Assembly (NCBI GenBank): GCA_027323595.1 | Contig: DAHWBL010000013.1 | Coordinates: 1-9,232 of the forward strand | Origin: Acetobacteraceae bacterium | GTDB lineage: Bacteria; Pseudomonadota; Alphaproteobacteria; Acetobacterales; Acetobacteraceae | Reading direction: 5' to 3' | DNA length: 9,232 bases | In this document: piece by piece, positions 6,117 to 9,232 of the stretch | Layout of the letters: each line of letters begins with the position of its first letter | Numbering within the stretch: the first letter of the stretch is position 1 | The notes under the pieces: model-generated | Databases searched by the model: none | What the model was told of the DNA's origin: nothing | The model's input: only the letters and a program-made list of their open reading frames with translations | Made by a program: the position numbers and the translations under genes

Positions 6117-8180
6117 ATGGCCTTCGCCCTGCCCACCAGCCTCGCCGATCTGCGCCGCTACGCCCCCGGCTCGGACATCGGGCTCGCGCTCGGCATCATC
6201 GCGCTGCTCGCCGTGCTGGTGGTGCCGCTGCCGCCGATCCTGCTCGATCTGGGGCTGTCCATCTCGGTCACCGCCTCGGTGCTGGTGCTGATGGTGGCGG
6301 TGTTCCTCCGCCGCCCGCTCGATTTCACCTCGTTCCCGACATTGCTGCTGCTCACGACGTTGTTGCGCCTGTCGCTCAACGTCGCCACCACCCGGCTCAT
6401 CCTGTCGCGCGGCCACGAGGGCCCCACCGCCGCCGGCCACGTGGTCGCGGCCTTCGGCGGCTTCCTGATGGGCGGCGACGTGGTGATCGGCCTCATCCTG
6501 TTCGCCATCCTGCTGGTGGTGAATTTCATGGTCATCACCAAGGGCTCCGGGCGCATCGCCGAAGTCGCCGCGCGCTTCAGCCTCGATGCCATGCCCGGCA
6601 AGCAGATGGCGATCGACGCCGATCTGTCCTCGGGCATGATCAAGGAGGACACCGCCCGCCGCCGCCGCCGCGAACTGGAGGAGGAAAGCGGCTTCTACGG
6701 CGCGATGGACGGTGCCGCGAAATTCGTCCGCGGTGACGCCATCGCCGCCCTCATCATCACCTCGATCAACATCATCGGCGGGCTGGCCATCGGCATCATC
6801 CGCCACGGCATGGCCTTCGGTGACGCCGCCGCCACCTTCACCACCCTCACCGTCGGCGACGGCCTGGTCTCACAAATCCCCGCCCTGCTGGTCTCCACCG
6901 CGGCCGGCATCGTGGTCACCAAGGGCAGCACCGAGGGCTCCGCCCACGCCGCCCTGGTGCGCCAGCTCGGCGGCAGCGCGCAGCCGCTGGCACTCGCCGC
7001 CGCCGCCGCCTTCGTGCTGGCCCTCATGCCCGGCCTGCCGGCGCTGCCCTTCCTGGGCCTGTCCGGCCTCGCCGGCACCGCCGCCTGGTGGCGCCACCAC
7101 CACCCCACCAGCCCCGAGCCGGAGGCCCTGCCCACCCCGCCGCCGCTCGAAGCCCCGATCACCGAGTCGCTGCGCATGGACATGATCCGCCTCGAACTCG
7201 GCTACGGCCTGCTGGCGCTCGCCGGCGGCGAGGGCGCGCGCCTGACCGAACAGATCAAGGCACTGCGCCGCTCGATCGCCGCCGAGATGGGCTTCGTGCT
7301 GCCGCCGGTGCGCATCCAGGACAACGTGCAGCTCGGCGCCGACGCCTATTCCATCCGCATCAAGGAACTCGAGGCCGCGCGCGGCGAGCTGCGCCCCACC
7401 GCCCTGCTGGTGATGGACCCCGCCGGCACCGCGCCCGACCTGCCCGGTGAGCCCGCCACCGACCCCGCCTTCGGCCTGCCCGCCATCTGGATCCCGCCCG
7501 CCGCCCGCGAAACCGCGATCCTGCGCGGCTACACCGTGGTCGATCCGGCCAGCGTGCTGACCACCCACCTCACCGAGGTCGCCCGCCAGAGCATGGCCGA
7601 GCTGCTCTCCTACGCCGAGACCCAGAAGCTGCTCGACGAATTGCCGCGCGAGCATCAACGCCTGGTCGGCGACCTCATCCCCGGCCAGTTCAGCCTCGGC
7701 GGCGTGCAGCGCGTGCTCCAGGCGCTGCTGGCCGAGCGCGTCTCGGTGCGCGACCTGCCCACCATCCTCGAAGGTATCGGCGAATCCTGCGGCAACAACC
7801 GCCCGATCCCGGCCATCGTCGCCCATGTCCGCGCCCGCCTCGCCCGCCAGATCAGCGAGGCCAACACCGGCCCCGATGGCTACATCCCGCTGATCACCTT
7901 GTCGCCGGAGTGGGAAAACAGCTTCGCCGAGGCGCTGGTCGGCCCGCCCGAAGACCGCCAGCTCGCCATGCCGCCCTCGCGCCTCACCGAATTCACCGTG
8001 CGGCTGCGCGCCAGCCTCGATGCCGCCACCGCCACCGGCGAACACGCCGTGCTGCTCTGCTCGGGCATGGTGCGCGGCCATGTGCGCGCCATCGTCGAGC
8101 GGGTGCGCCCGTCAACCTCGGTGCTGGCACAGGCGGAAATCTTCGCCCGCGCGCGCATCCGCACCGTGGGAACCATCTGA
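6117..8180 (+). CDS. flhA: Flagellar type III export gate protein FlhA
   Basis: FlhA is the large export-gate subunit inside the MS ring; it couples proton flow to protein export and receives substrates on its cytoplasmic ring. The product has 687 residues, the usual length. Residues 20-325 carry about eight membrane helices. Signature parts are PLDFTSFPTLLLLTTLLRLS (67-86) with LNVATTRLIL next, VVNFMVITKGSGRIAEVAAR (134-153), RFSLDAMPGKQMAIDADL, and MDGAAKFVRGDAIA (197-210), whose D198 matches the aspartate important for export in Salmonella (D208). Residues 326-349 are a Pro-rich linker. Residues 350-687 are the cytoplasmic domain, including VRIQDNVQLGADAYSIRIKE (398-417) and SYAETQKLLDEL (498-509). 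The start lies 1 nt after the flbD stop, with no clear ribosome binding site, so it probably relies on coupling. Confidence 0.98.
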   Translation: MAFALPTSLADLRRYAPGSDIGLALGIIALLAVLVVPLPPILLDLGLSISVTASVLVLMVAVFLRRPLDFTSFPTLLLLTTLLRLSLNVATTRLILSRGHEGPTAAGHVVAAFGGFLMGGDVVIGLILFAILLVVNFMVITKGSGRIAEVAARFSLDAMPGKQMAIDADLSSGMIKEDTARRRRRELEEESGFYGAMDGAAKFVRGDAIAALIITSINIIGGLAIGIIRHGMAFGDAAATFTTLTVGDGLVSQIPALLVSTAAGIVVTKGSTEGSAHAALVRQLGGSAQPLALAAAAAFVLALMPGLPALPFLGLSGLAGTAAWWRHHHPTSPEPEALPTPPPLEAPITESLRMDMIRLELGYGLLALAGGEGARLTEQIKALRRSIAAEMGFVLPPVRIQDNVQLGADAYSIRIKELEAARGELRPTALLVMDPAGTAPDLPGEPATDPAFGLPAIWIPPAARETAILRGYTVVDPASVLTTHLTEVARQSMAELLSYAETQKLLDELPREHQRLVGDLIPGQFSLGGVQRVLQALLAERVSVRDLPTILEGIGESCGNNRPIPAIVAHVRARLARQISEANTGPDGYIPLITLSPEWENSFAEALVGPPEDRQLAMPPSRLTEFTVRLRASLDAATATGEHAVLLCSGMVRGHVRAIVERVRPSTSVLAQAEIFARARIRTVGTI

Positions 8181-8183
8181 CCG

Positions 8184-9095
8184 ATGCGCCTGCGCATTTT
8201 CCGCGGTGCCTCGCTCGCCGAGGCAATGGGCGCGATCCGCACCGAGCTCGGGCCGGAGGCGCTGATCCTGTCCACCCGCCGCGGCGCCGGCTTCACAGAG
8301 ATCACCGCCGCGCTCGAACCCCCCGAAACCGCGCCCGACCTACCGCACGCACCCCCACCGCCCGCACCCGCACCGCCCACCACCGCGCCGGACCGCTGGC
8401 TCTGGCACGGCGCGCCACCAGCCCTGCTGCCCAGCCTGCGCGCCGGCACCGCGCTCGATCGGCTGCTGCGCTTCACCACCACCGGCTTTGCCGCCCCGCT
8501 GCTGCTCGCCGGCCCGCCCGGCGCGGGCAAAACCCTCACCGCGGTTCGCCTCGCCACCCGCCTCGTGCTCGCCGGCCAGACGCCCATGCTGATCAGCACC
8601 GACGGGCAGCGCGCCGGCGCCACCGAACAACTGCTCGCCTTCTCCCGCCTGCTCGGCCTGGGCGTGGTCGCCGCCGCGCACCCCACCGCCCTGCAACGCG
8701 CCCTCGCCCACCGCGCCGACGCCGCGCCCGTGCTCATCGACACCCCCGGCATCGACGCCCGCGACCCCGAACAGATCGGCCACATCGCCGGCCTTGCCAG
8801 GCTCGCCGGCGCCACCCTGGCGCTGGTGCTGCCCGCCGGCCTCGATCCCGCCGACTCCGCCGAAATCGCCGCCGCCTTCGCCGCCGCCGGCGCCGAACAG
8901 CTGATCATCACCCGGCTCGACCATGCCCGCCGCCTCGGCGGCGTGCTCGCCGCCGCCGCCGCCGGCCTCGCCCTCACCGAGGCCGGGATCAGCGCGTCGG
9001 CCGCCGAGGGTCTGGTGCCGCTCACCCCCGAACTTCTCGCCGCCCGGCTGCACGCCTGGCCGGAGCCAACCCCCCCCATGATCCCACGCACATGA
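8184..9095 (+). CDS. flhF: Flagellar SRP-type GTPase FlhF (short form)
   Basis: FlhF is a third SRP-family GTPase, beside Ffh and FtsY, which places flagella at the cell pole in polar flagellates. The product is 303 residues, shorter than the Bacillus or Vibrio forms. The N terminus (MRLRIFRGASLAEAM, then IRTELGPEALILSTR) is the FlhF signature. Residues 46-69 are a Pro-rich linker, and the usual charged B domain is nearly absent; the N domain (about 70-100) is brief. The G domain shows P-loop GPPGAGKT (110-117), the D-x-x-R/EQL motif in STDGQRAGATEQL (138-150), IDTPG (185-189; DTAG is usual), TRLD (243-246; TKLD is usual) and LGGVL (251-255). All nucleotide-binding elements are present, so it looks functional. 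The start lies 3 nt after flhA. The stop overlaps flhG by 4 nt (ATGA). Confidence 0.93.
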   Translation: MRLRIFRGASLAEAMGAIRTELGPEALILSTRRGAGFTEITAALEPPETAPDLPHAPPPPAPAPPTTAPDRWLWHGAPPALLPSLRAGTALDRLLRFTTTGFAAPLLLAGPPGAGKTLTAVRLATRLVLAGQTPMLISTDGQRAGATEQLLAFSRLLGLGVVAAAHPTALQRALAHRADAAPVLIDTPGIDARDPEQIGHIAGLARLAGATLALVLPAGLDPADSAEIAAAFAAAGAEQLIITRLDHARRLGGVLAAAAAGLALTEAGISASAAEGLVPLTPELLAARLHAWPEPTPPMIPRT

Positions 9096-9232
9096 GCCTG
9101 CACACCCCGCGCATCCAGGCCCCGCGCCTGCACGCCATCGCCTCGGGCAAGGGCGGCGTCGGCAAGACCGTGCTCGCCATCACCCTCGCCCACGCGCTCG
9201 CCCGCGCCGGGCTGCGGGTGCTGCTGGTGGAC
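9092..9232 (+). CDS. flhG: FlhG (FleN/YlxH) MinD/ParA-type ATPase, N-terminal part (3' end outside window)
   Basis: FlhG is a MinD-like ATPase that controls flagellar number and acts with FlhF. Only 47 codons are present. After a 13-residue leader comes a beta strand and a deviant Walker A motif (SGKGGVGKT, residues 18-26, with the MinD/ParA signature lysine K20), then an Ala/Leu-rich helix and LRVLLVD, where the window ends just before the expected conserved aspartates. A general ParA/MinD ATPase would look the same in this part; the FlhG call rests on direct coupling to flhF. The ATGA overlap at 9092-9095 sets the start; reading back in frame through the end of flhF I find no ATG or GTG as far as about 9032. 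The usual N-terminal activator segment (DQAxxLR) is not clearly present. Confidence 0.85.
   Translation, partial: MSLHTPRIQAPRLHAIASGKGGVGKTVLAITLAHALARAGLRVLLVD

Noticed and set aside
1..9232. Mobile element, phage, CRISPR, toxin-antitoxin or novel defence system
   Set aside because: All gene-length coding sequence on the + strand is explained by flagellar genes in a coherent order; no transposase, integrase, direct-repeat array or orphan gene is visible.

Overview
The window is a flagellar gene cluster from a GC-rich bacterium, all on the + strand and almost without gaps. It most likely comes from an alphaproteobacterium, perhaps near Acetobacteraceae or other Rhodospirillales. Three things point there: the very high GC content, the order fliF-fliG-fliH-fliN-flbD (the layout known from Caulobacter), and a FlbD-type sigma-54 activator with a degenerate receiver domain. 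The taxonomic placement is inference from gene order and protein character; no database search was possible.

Layout. 3-287: 3' end of fliK (hook-length control). 337-1008: flgD (hook cap). 1009-1106: a 98-nt non-coding gap, the only real control region in the window. It holds a GC hairpin just after flgD, a near-consensus CtrA-type box (TTAA-N7-TCAA), an overlapping 13-bp palindrome and the fliF ribosome binding site. 1107-6115: fliF, fliG, fliH, fliN and flbD, which build the MS ring, switch/C ring and export-ATPase regulator and supply the transcriptional activator. 6117-9232: flhA (export gate), flhF (SRP-type GTPase) and the first 47 codons of flhG (MinD/ParA-type ATPase). From fliF onward the genes overlap by 1-11 nt or lie 1-28 nt apart, so they look like one translationally coupled operon.

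How they work together. FliF forms the MS ring in the inner membrane, and FliG and FliN assemble under it as the rotor and switch. FlhA is the export gate inside the ring, and FliH delivers and restrains the export ATPase. FlgD and FliK are exported to cap the hook and set its length. FlbD would switch on later sigma-54 flagellar promoters once the early structure is built. FlhF and FlhG would set flagellar position and number.

I see no mobile element, tRNA, rRNA, CRISPR array, toxin-antitoxin pair or unknown gene, and no stretch over 300 nt lacks a gene. I do not think the window holds an undescribed system. The points worth a second look are regulatory (the fliF upstream region, the GAFSGA variant in FlbD) or concern the FlhF/FlhG pair (a short FlhF, an FlhG start lacking the usual activator segment, and a C8 run that could join their frames).
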